38,131 nucleotides of DNA from Sphingobacteriia bacterium. GTDB lineage: Bacteria; Bacteroidota; Bacteroidia; Chitinophagales; Chitinophagaceae. Where the stretch lies: the NCBI GenBank assembly GCA_947452295.1, contig CANGCK010000033.1, forward strand, positions 1 through 38,131. The letters are read 5' to 3'. The position numbers were made by a program, and so were the translations under genes. Shown in pieces: positions 32,194 to 38,131 of the stretch (the first letter of the stretch is position 1; the number at the start of each line of letters is the position of its first letter). The notes beneath the pieces are model-generated. The model had not been told where the DNA came from. It did not search any database and was given only the letters and a program-made list of their open reading frames with translations.

Positions 32194-33219
32194 TTATACC
32201 AAGTCTGATTTTACTAGTTTATGTTCATCAGGTAAATCAACTGCTAGTGTACGGCCAACAATCTCATCGATTTTCATTGGAGAAATACCGTCACCTGGTC
32301 TTTTCATTTCAAGATCATTTAAAGTAATGATATGACCAGCTTTTAGCGCATGTTTAAGGTGAATACTTTTTCTAGCAATTGCTATGTTTTTTATTTCGGA
32401 ATTACTAGGATTTTTTAAGGCGTTTCCAGAAATGGCTTCTTCGATATTTCTTATTGCAATCACCATAGCTTTCAGTTCATTTGGTTCAAGCGAAGCCGCA
32501 TGATCTGGACCAGGCATATTTTTATCTAACGTAAAATGTTTTTCAATGATTGTAGCACCCAATGCCACGGCAGCAATAGGCACTTCAATGCCTAAAGTAT
32601 GATCAGAATAACCTATAGCTACACCTATTTCTTTTTGTATTTGTAACATTGCTAATAAGTTAACATCTGCAAATGGTGTTGGATATTCTGTATTGCAATG
32701 TAAAACTGAAATGTTTTTTTTATCGATTCCTTCTTTAATTAAAACATTTACTGCCTCACTCACTTCCAACAATGTAGCCATTCCGGTTGAAAGGATTATA
32801 GATTTTTTTTTACGGGCAACATGCTGTAAATAAGGCTTATTGGTAATTTCACCAGATGGGATTTTAAAAAATGGTATCCCGATTTTATCTAAAAAATCGA
32901 TACTATCTTCATCAAAACCGGTTGACAAAAAAGCAATGTTTTTTGATTTGGCATAATTTATTAATTCATAATGCCATTCTTCAGAAATTTCCAATTTTTT
33001 AAGCATCGAATACTGAGAATCATCTGAATTATCAGTGTTAGTTTTTTGGTACTCGGCTTTTATGGCTTTTCTACTCACAAGCTTTTCAGCTTTAAAGGTT
33101 TGAAATTTCACAAAATCTACCCCGGCTTCTGCAGCAGCATCAATGAGTGCTTTTGCATTTTCAATGCTGCCATTGTGATTTACACCTGCTTCAGCAATAA
33201 TTAAAGTTTTATTGATCAT
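32194..33219 (-). CDS. legI: Nonulosonate synthase (LegI/NeuB family)
   Basis: LegI condenses the 6-deoxy-mannose derivative with phosphoenolpyruvate to give the nine-carbon acid. The 341-aa protein has a TIM barrel with IAEAGVNHNGS (8-18), KFQTF (38-42), KIPSGE (119-124), HCNTEYPTP (174-182), GYSDHT (203-208) and EKHFT (226-230). A C-terminal antifreeze-like SAF domain (about 282-340) follows, with GDGISP at 309-314. All recognised metal and PEP residues appear in place. The start overlaps the legH stop by four bases (ATGA). The 6-deoxy substrate, and so legionaminic rather than neuraminic acid, is inferred from legB and legC. Confidence 0.94.
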   Translation of the reverse strand: MINKTLIIAEAGVNHNGSIENAKALIDAAAEAGVDFVKFQTFKAEKLVSRKAIKAEYQKTNTDNSDDSQYSMLKKLEISEEWHYELINYAKSKNIAFLSTGFDEDSIDFLDKIGIPFFKIPSGEITNKPYLQHVARKKKSIILSTGMATLLEVSEAVNVLIKEGIDKKNISVLHCNTEYPTPFADVNLLAMLQIQKEIGVAIGYSDHTLGIEVPIAAVALGATIIEKHFTLDKNMPGPDHAASLEPNELKAMVIAIRNIEEAISGNALKNPSNSEIKNIAIARKSIHLKHALKAGHIITLNDLEMKRPGDGISPMKIDEIVGRTLAVDLPDEHKLVKSDLV

Positions 33220-33836
33220 TTAATTATTTTAGATGGATTTCCTACAATTGTTTTATTATCAGCAATATTGTTTATAACAACCGAACCTGCGCCAATGATT
33301 ACATTTGATCCAATAACAACACCTTCTTTAATAACAGCATTGGCACCAACAAATGAATTTTGGCCAACTTTAACATTACCAGCTAAGGTTGCACCAGGTG
33401 CAATATGAGCAAAATCAGCTAATTCACATTCGTGTTCAATGATAGAAGAAGAATTACATATAACACCTTTCCCAATTGTTGCCATAGAATTAATAACTAC
33501 TCCCGGCATTATAACTGTAGCAAGATCTATTTTAGCCATTGCAGACACGGTGGCATTTTTATGTATAACCGATGGCATACTTATATTATGTTGTTGCAGC
33601 AAATAATAAATATTTTTTCTAATTAAATTACTTCCTATACCAATATAAACATTGCAATTTTGAAGATTATTTAAAACCTCACTGTTTTTTTCATATCCCC
33701 AATAAACTAAATTATATGGATTTTGCTGTTTTTTAATATGTTCGCAATAAGCCAATACATTAATGTTGCAACTTTTTAGTACATCTAATACCACAAATGC
33801 ATGGCCAGAATATCCAATGATTACATCTTTTTTCAA
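33216..33836 (-). CDS. legH: Sugar N-acetyltransferase (LegH/PglD/NeuD type)
   Basis: LegH acetylates the 4-amino group made by LegC. The 206-aa protein has the PglD layout: an N-terminal Rossmann-like UDP-sugar domain (VIIGYSGHAFVVLDVL at 5-20, IGIGSN at 65-70) and a left-handed beta helix from about 88. HECEL (135-139) with His135 is the likely catalytic base, and GSVVINNIADNKTIVGNPSK closes the fold. The start is a TTG at 33836, overlapping the legC stop as TTGA; no ATG is close. The same fold occurs in NeuD and PglD; context decides for LegH. Confidence 0.88.
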   Translation of the reverse strand: MKKDVIIGYSGHAFVVLDVLKSCNINVLAYCEHIKKQQNPYNLVYWGYEKNSEVLNNLQNCNVYIGIGSNLIRKNIYYLLQQHNISMPSVIHKNATVSAMAKIDLATVIMPGVVINSMATIGKGVICNSSSIIEHECELADFAHIAPGATLAGNVKVGQNSFVGANAVIKEGVVIGSNVIIGAGSVVINNIADNKTIVGNPSKIIK

Positions 33837-34981
33837 CTTCTTACACTACTTGGAATATTAACTAATCTATCTGCAATCCAAATACTATTTGACAAATCAG
33901 TGTTGAAGCTTGTATTGAACATAGGCAGAGTATGCATTAATTGCCAAACAGGCCTACTCATGACGCCGTTAGCGTTAGCAAATTCTAAAAAAGCATCCCG
34001 CTCTTCTTTTGTGTCAAATAAAATTGTATTAAGCCAATAGTTGGCTTTGGAATCTGAAATTTCTTTAACATATTGTATATCAATCGTATCAAAAAAATCG
34101 GCATATAATTTAGCCAACTTTCTTTTGTTGTCTACAAAATCATGCAATTGCTCTAGTTGGGCACATGCCATTGCAGCATTAATATTTGGCATTCTATAAT
34201 TAAATCCAATCTCGTCATGTATAAAAGACCATGGATGGGGAACTTTTGCTTGTGTGCTTAAATGCTTAGCTTTAGCTGCAATTTCTGCACTATTGGTTAT
34301 AATGGCTCCACCTCCACCACAAGTAACTGTCTTATTGCCATTAAAACTAAATGTACCCATTAAACCAAATAGGCCAGTATGTTTTTCAAGGTAGTAACTA
34401 CCTATAGATTCAGCAGCATCTTCAATCAATACAATATTATATGCAGCACATAATTCAGCAATTTCCTTTACACGACAAGGGAAGCCGAAAGTGTGCATTG
34501 GAATACAAGCTTTAACTCTTTTATTGGTTTGTTTATTGTAGGCAAAGCCGTCTTTTCTCAATTCAATATTTTGTTTCAAGAAATCGGCCAATGCAAAGGG
34601 CGACATTCCTAATGTGTCTCTATCAATATCAATAAAAACTGGGGTAGCTTTTAAATAACTAATTGCGTTACAAGTAGCTATAAAAGTTAAACTTTGAGAC
34701 AATACCTCATCCGATTCTTCCACACCTGCTAAAATTAAAGATAAATGCAAAGCACTAGTTCCATTTACTATTGCAATAGCAAATTTTGCACCAGTAATTT
34801 CGCACATCATTTCTTCAAACTTGTTTACGAATGCACCTACAGACGAAACAAAAGTAGAATCAATTGTCTCGATCACATACTTTTTTTCATTACCATTAAA
34901 TACTGGAGCATGAAGAGGAATATGATTATTTCCTGGAAATGTATCTTTAATAAAATCTGTTATTTGTTTGAAGTCTCTCAT
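33833..34981 (-). CDS. legC: PLP-dependent sugar aminotransferase (LegC, DegT/DnrJ/EryC1 family)
   Basis: LegC puts an amino group on C4 of the 4-keto-6-deoxy-HexNAc made by LegB. In the 382-aa protein, NGTSALHLSL (73-82) binds the PLP phosphate, IEDAAESIGS (186-195) carries Asp188, and FSFNGNKTVTCGGGG (211-225) has Lys217 as the PLP-binding lysine. FGFPCR (165-170) and the C-terminal HTLPMF are normal. The N-terminal part NNHIPLHAPVFNGNEKKYV is typical of LegC/Per-like members that keep a longer N terminus. ATG at 34981 overlaps the legB stop by one base. Pseudaminic PseC is less likely because the dehydratase and the NeuC-type gene fit the legionaminic route. Confidence 0.91.
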   Translation of the reverse strand: MRDFKQITDFIKDTFPGNNHIPLHAPVFNGNEKKYVIETIDSTFVSSVGAFVNKFEEMMCEITGAKFAIAIVNGTSALHLSLILAGVEESDEVLSQSLTFIATCNAISYLKATPVFIDIDRDTLGMSPFALADFLKQNIELRKDGFAYNKQTNKRVKACIPMHTFGFPCRVKEIAELCAAYNIVLIEDAAESIGSYYLEKHTGLFGLMGTFSFNGNKTVTCGGGGAIITNSAEIAAKAKHLSTQAKVPHPWSFIHDEIGFNYRMPNINAAMACAQLEQLHDFVDNKRKLAKLYADFFDTIDIQYVKEISDSKANYWLNTILFDTKEERDAFLEFANANGVMSRPVWQLMHTLPMFNTSFNTDLSNSIWIADRLVNIPSSVRS

Positions 34982-36168
34982 TACATTTTAGAATCTAAAT
35001 ATTTACCTGTTTCTTTATGATCAAAACTAGGAAGCACTTTTTTAAATAATTCTACAATATTTGCTTTATCCCAAGCCAAATTATTTTTGTACAATTGAAT
35101 GCTATTTAAAAAATCGGAAAGAATTTGATTATCAAAATCAAGTTTACTCTTAACAATACCCACACTCTGAAATCTTTCTAAATTTATTGTTTCTCCTTCC
35201 ACAAAAAATTCCTCAAAATCTTTTTCACCGGTAGTGTCGCTTTTAGAAAAAAGGCATGGCCACTTATTTTCTACTCGCAAATTGTACACTAAATCTCGCG
35301 CTTCGTTTTCATCTTTACATGTATAAGGGGTGTATCCTAAATCTTGTAAATATCTTTCGGCTATTTCTGCAAAAGTTATCAAATGCAAATCTTCGGTTAA
35401 TTTAGGGAAGAAAATGTCTCTATTATCACCCAAAATGCAAGACAATAAACATAACTCCCCAGATTCTTGGGGAGTTACAAAATATCTTTTTATATCATTA
35501 GGCGCAACTATTGGCTGAGATTTTTGAATCCTTTGGTTAAACCCATGCAATAATGAGCCATCAGAAAATGCCACGTTTGCAAAGCGAGCAGTTGAGATAG
35601 GTATAGATTGACTTTGTTGCATCAAATAGAGCTCCATAATTCTTTTCGATGCACCCATCATATTTACCGGATTTGCAGCTTTATCAGTTGAAACACAGAA
35701 ATATTTTTTGGTTCCTTTATCAATAGACTGCTGAATGGTTTTAATGGTATTTAAAATATTTACATCAATCATTCGCATTAATGTAAAGGGATCTTTTTCA
35801 CTTCTAACATGTTTTAATGCAGACAAATTTAATACATAATCAAATTTGCCATCTGCTTTTATAAAGGCATCATATTCAACCGAACTAATGTCTAACGCAA
35901 AGGTTTTAAAGTCTCCATCAATATAACCAAATGAGCTTCTGATGTCTCTGACTAACTCAACCATATTGTTTTCACTAATGTCAACAACATGCAATTTCAA
36001 TGGATTTCTCTTGAAGATTTCTTTTACAACTGCCTGGCCTATAGATCCTGCACCACCAATTACTAAAAATGAAGAAGATGATACAATTTCATCTATTTGA
36101 GTTTTATTATTTACAATGTCATTGTCAAATAATGGATTGTCTCTACCAATTAATTTTAATACGTTCAC
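34981..36168 (-). CDS. legB: Nucleotide-HexNAc 4,6-dehydratase (LegB, FlaA1/CapD superfamily)
   Basis: LegB starts the nonulosonate route by dehydrating UDP- or GDP-GlcNAc to the 4-keto-6-deoxy sugar with the D configuration kept. The 395-aa protein has an N-terminal extension of about 30 residues before the cofactor loop GGAGSIGQ (38-45). SALKHVRSEKDP (116-127) and STDKAANPVNMMGASK (160-175) follow, with the M-x3-K variant (Met171/Lys175) usual for this superfamily. The C terminus is longer than in FnlA. GTG at 36168 is the start, because a stop lies three codons upstream and no ATG is near. A 106-bp gap from the wzz-like gene may hold a promoter for the leg set. It could also supply the keto sugar for the WbjF-like reductase if its donor is UDP-linked. 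Confidence 0.9.
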   Translation of the reverse strand: MNVLKLIGRDNPLFDNDIVNNKTQIDEIVSSSSFLVIGGAGSIGQAVVKEIFKRNPLKLHVVDISENNMVELVRDIRSSFGYIDGDFKTFALDISSVEYDAFIKADGKFDYVLNLSALKHVRSEKDPFTLMRMIDVNILNTIKTIQQSIDKGTKKYFCVSTDKAANPVNMMGASKRIMELYLMQQSQSIPISTARFANVAFSDGSLLHGFNQRIQKSQPIVAPNDIKRYFVTPQESGELCLLSCILGDNRDIFFPKLTEDLHLITFAEIAERYLQDLGYTPYTCKDENEARDLVYNLRVENKWPCLFSKSDTTGEKDFEEFFVEGETINLERFQSVGIVKSKLDFDNQILSDFLNSIQLYKNNLAWDKANIVELFKKVLPSFDHKETGKYLDSKM

Positions 36169-36274
36169 TTTAAATTAAAAATTAAAAAAGGTTAATCTAA
36201 TTATGTTAGAAGGTTTGATACTAAATATAAACATATGTTACATTTATCATTTATTTATGTAAAAGGAAACGACG

Positions 36275-37381
36275 TTAAAATTTCAACAAATTCTTCAATG
36301 ATCTTTCCGCTACGAAGAAAGCTATTAATAAAGTACAAAATATAAATGAAAATGAAATTGCATTTTTTAATCGAGATACTTTTTCTCTTTTCAAAGGAAA
36401 AGTGGAAGAATCTACTACTTGTATAACAGGTGTTTCCTGACTCAAAGTAAATTTAGCCAATTCAAGGTTTTTTGTTATTTCCCCAAACATGGTAGCCAAC
36501 ATTGTTTTGTCGCGGGTACTTGTTTCTACCGCAACAGTTGTTCCTGCCTTGTATAATGGATTGATGTCCATTGCGGCTGAACTACTTTGAATAGCGGCAC
36601 TGGTAGCTGTTTTTCTGTTTAATAATGCCATAATACTATCCGCCCTTTCCTGTAAATTATCTACAGTTGCTTTTTGCCTTTTAGTTTTAATAGCCATATA
36701 CCTTTTAACAGCTGCATCAACTAAACGATCGCAATACAATTTAGCTAATCCCTCATCCTCCATAGTAGTAGAAACTTCAATAAAGCCAGCTTTTTTATCA
36801 GGTTTAGCAATACTAAATTGTTTTCTATTGATGGCGGATGTTAATAATTGTAAGAGGCTATCTTGTAAACGAGAATATACTATGCCTAATTCGTAAGATG
36901 GGAAACTTATTTTTCCTATTTGTGGATTTTTTTCCCAAGCTTTTTTAAGTTTGTGTACTTCAATATATTTATCTGCAACAGTAGAATTAGACTGGTTATC
37001 GTACCTAGATAGTAAAACCTCCCTAGATAATGATTCGCTTTTAAAATACAATAAAATATTATCACCACTCATTAATCCACTTCCACCACCGCCGCCAACA
37101 TCAACACCAAATTGACCTGCTAATGAAGCAAGACCGGATAGGCTACTTCCACCACTTTTGCCTTCTTCTACTACAAAAGTAGTTTTAGCTGTGTAGTTGA
37201 TAGGCTGCATCCACCCCCAAACAAATCCCACAATGCCACTGATTAATCCTGTTAAGGTAATAATTAACCATTTGGTTTTTAAATAACGGTACCATTCCCC
37301 TATTTTTAAGATGAGCTCTTTTAAAGAGATTTCATCAGAGTCGCCTGCGGTGGGCTTATTATTTGTTTGATCGTTGATCAT
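36275..37381 (-). CDS. Wzz-like chain-length regulator (polysaccharide co-polymerase)
   Basis: The 368-aa protein has the two-helix layout of polysaccharide co-polymerases: a cytoplasmic N terminus, a first membrane segment at about 38-57, a long periplasmic part with a helical region at about 200-300, and a second membrane segment at about 336-356 followed by a short basic tail. A Gly/Ser-rich stretch (GLASLAGQFGVDVGGGGGSG, 83-102) is common in Wzz/Wzc periplasmic domains. FPLKREKVSRLK before the last helix matches the Pro-rich 'P..P..P' segment position. There is no C-terminal tyrosine-kinase domain, so it is Wzz-like, not Wzc. It probably sets chain length with Wzy. It is the first gene of the minus-strand series; its promoter should lie in 37382-37460. 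Confidence 0.87.
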   Translation of the reverse strand: MINDQTNNKPTAGDSDEISLKELILKIGEWYRYLKTKWLIITLTGLISGIVGFVWGWMQPINYTAKTTFVVEEGKSGGSSLSGLASLAGQFGVDVGGGGGSGLMSGDNILLYFKSESLSREVLLSRYDNQSNSTVADKYIEVHKLKKAWEKNPQIGKISFPSYELGIVYSRLQDSLLQLLTSAINRKQFSIAKPDKKAGFIEVSTTMEDEGLAKLYCDRLVDAAVKRYMAIKTKRQKATVDNLQERADSIMALLNRKTATSAAIQSSSAAMDINPLYKAGTTVAVETSTRDKTMLATMFGEITKNLELAKFTLSQETPVIQVVDSSTFPLKREKVSRLKNAISFSFIFCTLLIAFFVAERSLKNLLKF

Positions 37382-37461
37382 GTATTAAAAAATAATTTTT
37401 CTTATTAAATTATCTGTGATATGAGAGAATATAACCCAAATTTTTATATGTACTTTTTTGT

Positions 37462-37527
37462 CCCCGAGATAATCGGGATGTTCCTCCCCAAGATAATCGG
37501 GGTGTACCTCCCCGATAGTGATCGGGG
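37462..37527. repeat. Three tandem CCCCGAT-ATCGGGG hairpin units
   Basis: Three imperfect palindromes follow each other at a spacing of about 24 bp: 37462-37477 (CCCCGAGATAATCGGG), 37486-37502 (CCCC-AAGATAATC-GGGG) and 37510-37527 (CCCCGATAGTGATCGGGG), with linkers like TGTTCCT and TGTACCT. Stems of four to seven base pairs are visible. From memory, palindromes of this kind are frequent between genes in Bacteroidota. They may act in termination or be remnants of a mobile repeat. Confidence 0.8.
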
Positions 37528-37557
37528 TGTTCCACTTGATACAAAAGAACCAAAAAA

Positions 37558-37634
37558 TCAAGGCTTACTTTAAATCGCTAAAAATAAACTCTCTTCGCTA
37601 AAATCTCCGAAACTCGCTGCGCTCAAACAACGGA
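37558..37634 (+). repeat. 77-bp direct repeat, copy 1
   Basis: The stretch from TCAAGGCTTAC to CAACGGA recurs at 37677-37753 with one mismatch (A at 37626 versus G at 37745). Weaker similarity extends upstream: ACAAAAGAACCAAAAAA before this copy and ACAAAAAGTAACAAAAAAG before the other. Right of 37634 the copies diverge, so this one lacks the matching right arm of the palindrome. Confidence 0.9.
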
Positions 37635-37641
37635 TTAAATT

Positions 37642-37667
37642 TACTTTTTGTCTTAACACAAAAAGTA
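37642..37667. repeat. Perfect 10-bp inverted repeat (hairpin) between the direct repeats
   Basis: TACTTTTTGT at 37642-37651 and ACAAAAAGTA at 37658-37667 are exact reverse complements around the six-base loop CTTAAC. It lies between the two copies of the 77-bp repeat and may be part of a repeated composite element or act as a terminator-like hairpin for either strand. Confidence 0.75.
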
Positions 37668-37676
37668 ACAAAAAAG

Positions 37677-37753
37677 TCAAGGCTTACTTTAAATCGCTAA
37701 AAATAAACTCTCTTCGCTAAAATCTCCGAAACTCGCTGCGCTCAGACAACGGA
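37677..37753 (+). repeat. 77-bp direct repeat, copy 2
   Basis: This is the second copy of the repeat, 119 bp after the first and differing at one base. It forms the left arm and loop of the larger palindrome at 37681-37803, so this copy appears to be the complete one. Confidence 0.9.
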
Positions 37754-37803
37754 GATTTATACGCTCCGCTCATTTATTTTCTTAACGCTATTTAAAGTAG
37801 GCC
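37681..37803. repeat. Imperfect palindromic element, MITE/REP-like
   Basis: The left arm GGCTTACTTTAAATCGCT... is matched by the right arm ...AGCGTTAAG/TATTTAAAGTAGGCC read on the other strand (right end near 37803). The inner stem AAATCTCCG (37720-37728) pairs perfectly with CGGAGATTT (37750-37758) around a 21-base loop. The whole could fold as a hairpin of about 125 nt. It has no coding capacity; size and terminal inverted arms suggest a miniature element or a REP-type repeat. Confidence 0.7.
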
Positions 37804-37846
37804 GTTTACAAAGCATATGTAGTTGTAGACGGATGTTTTTGACTTT

Positions 37847-38131
37847 TTACTCTTTAATTCTTTTAGTAAGATCAGTTTGTGTATGCAATATTCTAGCTAT
37901 TTCGACTATGTCATGATCAAGCTTTCTGTAGAAAAGGATATGTTGACCAGCCCTAAAGCCTAAGATTTCAGCACTGATTTCGGGATAATTTTTACCGGAG
38001 ACTTTGCCTATTGCTATATCTTGACATGTTTCCAAAAGCATAAAGTAGTATTTGTCAGCTTGCCGTTCAGACCAAGTATCAACTGTATATTCCCAAATTG
38101 CTGATAAATCTAAAACAGCCTTATTAGTAAG
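37847..38131 (-). CDS. RelE/ParE-family toxin, 5' end outside the window
   Basis: The minus-strand frame is open from the window edge to the stop at 37847, giving 94 residues; the ATG at 38041 is internal to it. The visible sequence starts LTNKAVLDLSAIWEYT, continues with WSERQADKYY and LLETCQDIA, and has FRAGQHILFYRK (about 59-70) and IVEIARILH (about 75-83), all hallmarks of ParE toxins (DLxxIWxYT...; R.G.H.I.Y; I.RILH). Only a few N-terminal residues seem to be missing. The antitoxin gene would lie just upstream, beyond the window. ParE toxins act on DNA gyrase; the target of this one is not known. The gene is unrelated to the polysaccharide genes and lies beyond the repeat region. Confidence 0.88.
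   Translation of the reverse strand, partial: LTNKAVLDLSAIWEYTVDTWSERQADKYYFMLLETCQDIAIGKVSGKNYPEISAEILGFRAGQHILFYRKLDHDIVEIARILHTQTDLTKRIKE

Larger units (their letters stand above)
37382..37846. other. Gene-free 465-bp stretch with hairpins and repeats
   Basis: No convincing coding frame lies here. The part next to the wzz-like start (37382-37460) is AT-rich and should hold its promoter; I saw no exact TAnnTTTG element. From 37461 the stretch is GC-richer than the genes around it and consists of three tandem short hairpins, a direct repeat and a larger imperfect palindrome, listed separately. It marks the right boundary of the polysaccharide locus, next to a toxin gene. Confidence 0.8.

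Noticed and set aside
31087..36168. Pseudaminic acid or N-acetylneuraminic acid pathway
   Set aside because: A hydrolysing 2-epimerase of the NeuC type argues against pseudaminic acid (which uses PseG), and the LegB dehydratase and LegC aminotransferase argue against plain sialic acid. Legionaminic-type acid fits all genes.
36275..37381. Wzc tyrosine autokinase
   Set aside because: The protein ends shortly after the second membrane segment with no Walker motifs or tyrosine-rich tail, so it is Wzz-like.
37462..37753. CRISPR array
   Set aside because: The repeats are only two or three, are palindromic with short non-spacer linkers, and differ in length (about 24-bp hairpins and a 77-bp repeat); no cas genes are present.

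Overview
The window is almost entirely one surface-polysaccharide (O-antigen or capsule type) biosynthesis locus. The AT-rich composition, the lack of Shine-Dalgarno-like sequences before most starts, the gene content and the CCCCGAT...ATCGGGG hairpin repeats point to a member of the Bacteroidota, perhaps the Chitinophagia or Flavobacteriia. That assignment is an inference. I found no rRNA, tRNA, CRISPR array or transposase gene.

Layout from the right edge. 37847-38131: 3' part of a RelE/ParE-family toxin gene (minus strand). 37382-37846: gene-free stretch with three tandem short hairpins and a 77-bp direct repeat, one copy of which sits in a ~125-bp imperfect palindrome. 37381 down to 3773: a long, tightly packed minus-strand gene series. 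It runs in this order: Wzz-like chain-length regulator; nine genes for a CMP-legionaminic-acid-type nonulosonic acid (legB, legC, legH, legI, legG, ptmE-like, legF, a Gfo/Idh oxidoreductase and a PtmA-like SDR); a hexapeptide acyltransferase; a candidate nonulosonate transferase; Wzx flippase; two more hexapeptide acyltransferases; an SDR epimerase and a GT2; rfbF-rfbG with a 3,5-epimerase-like cupin and a reductase (a CDP-6-deoxyhexose branch); a GT2; a Wzy-like polymerase; wbuX-wbuY-wbuZ (sugar amidotransferase set); a GT4; an SDR; fnlA-fnlC-fnlB-like (UDP-L-FucNAc); a WbuB-like GT4; a WbjF/WbpV-like reductase; and a membrane sulfatase-fold protein. 1302-3771: a plus-strand island with a rhamnosyltransferase-like GT2, a 56-aa YIDPGSGS membrane protein and a kinase-like/methyltransferase fusion. 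552-1103: the short initiating phosphoglycosyl transferase (minus). 1-546: 3' end of a nucleotidyltransferase-family gene (plus).

How the genes work together (inference from families). The small phosphoglycosyl transferase loads a 6-deoxy-HexNAc phosphate, probably made with the WbjF-like reductase, onto undecaprenyl phosphate. The GT2/GT4 enzymes then add L-FucNAc (possibly amidinated to L-FucNAm by WbuXYZ), a CDP-activated 6-deoxyhexose, a legionaminic-type acid and other residues. Hexapeptide acyltransferases and the methyltransferase may decorate the unit. Wzx flips it, Wzy polymerises it and the Wzz-like protein sets chain length. The fnlABC + wbuXYZ + nonulosonate combination resembles the logic of the E. 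coli O145 cluster.

The least explained parts are the YIDPGSGS / kinase-like-methyltransferase / sulfatase-fold module at 2233-5239, the SDR with a Y-x3-H active site at 17445-18452, and the unannotated transferase-like gene at 25920-27119.
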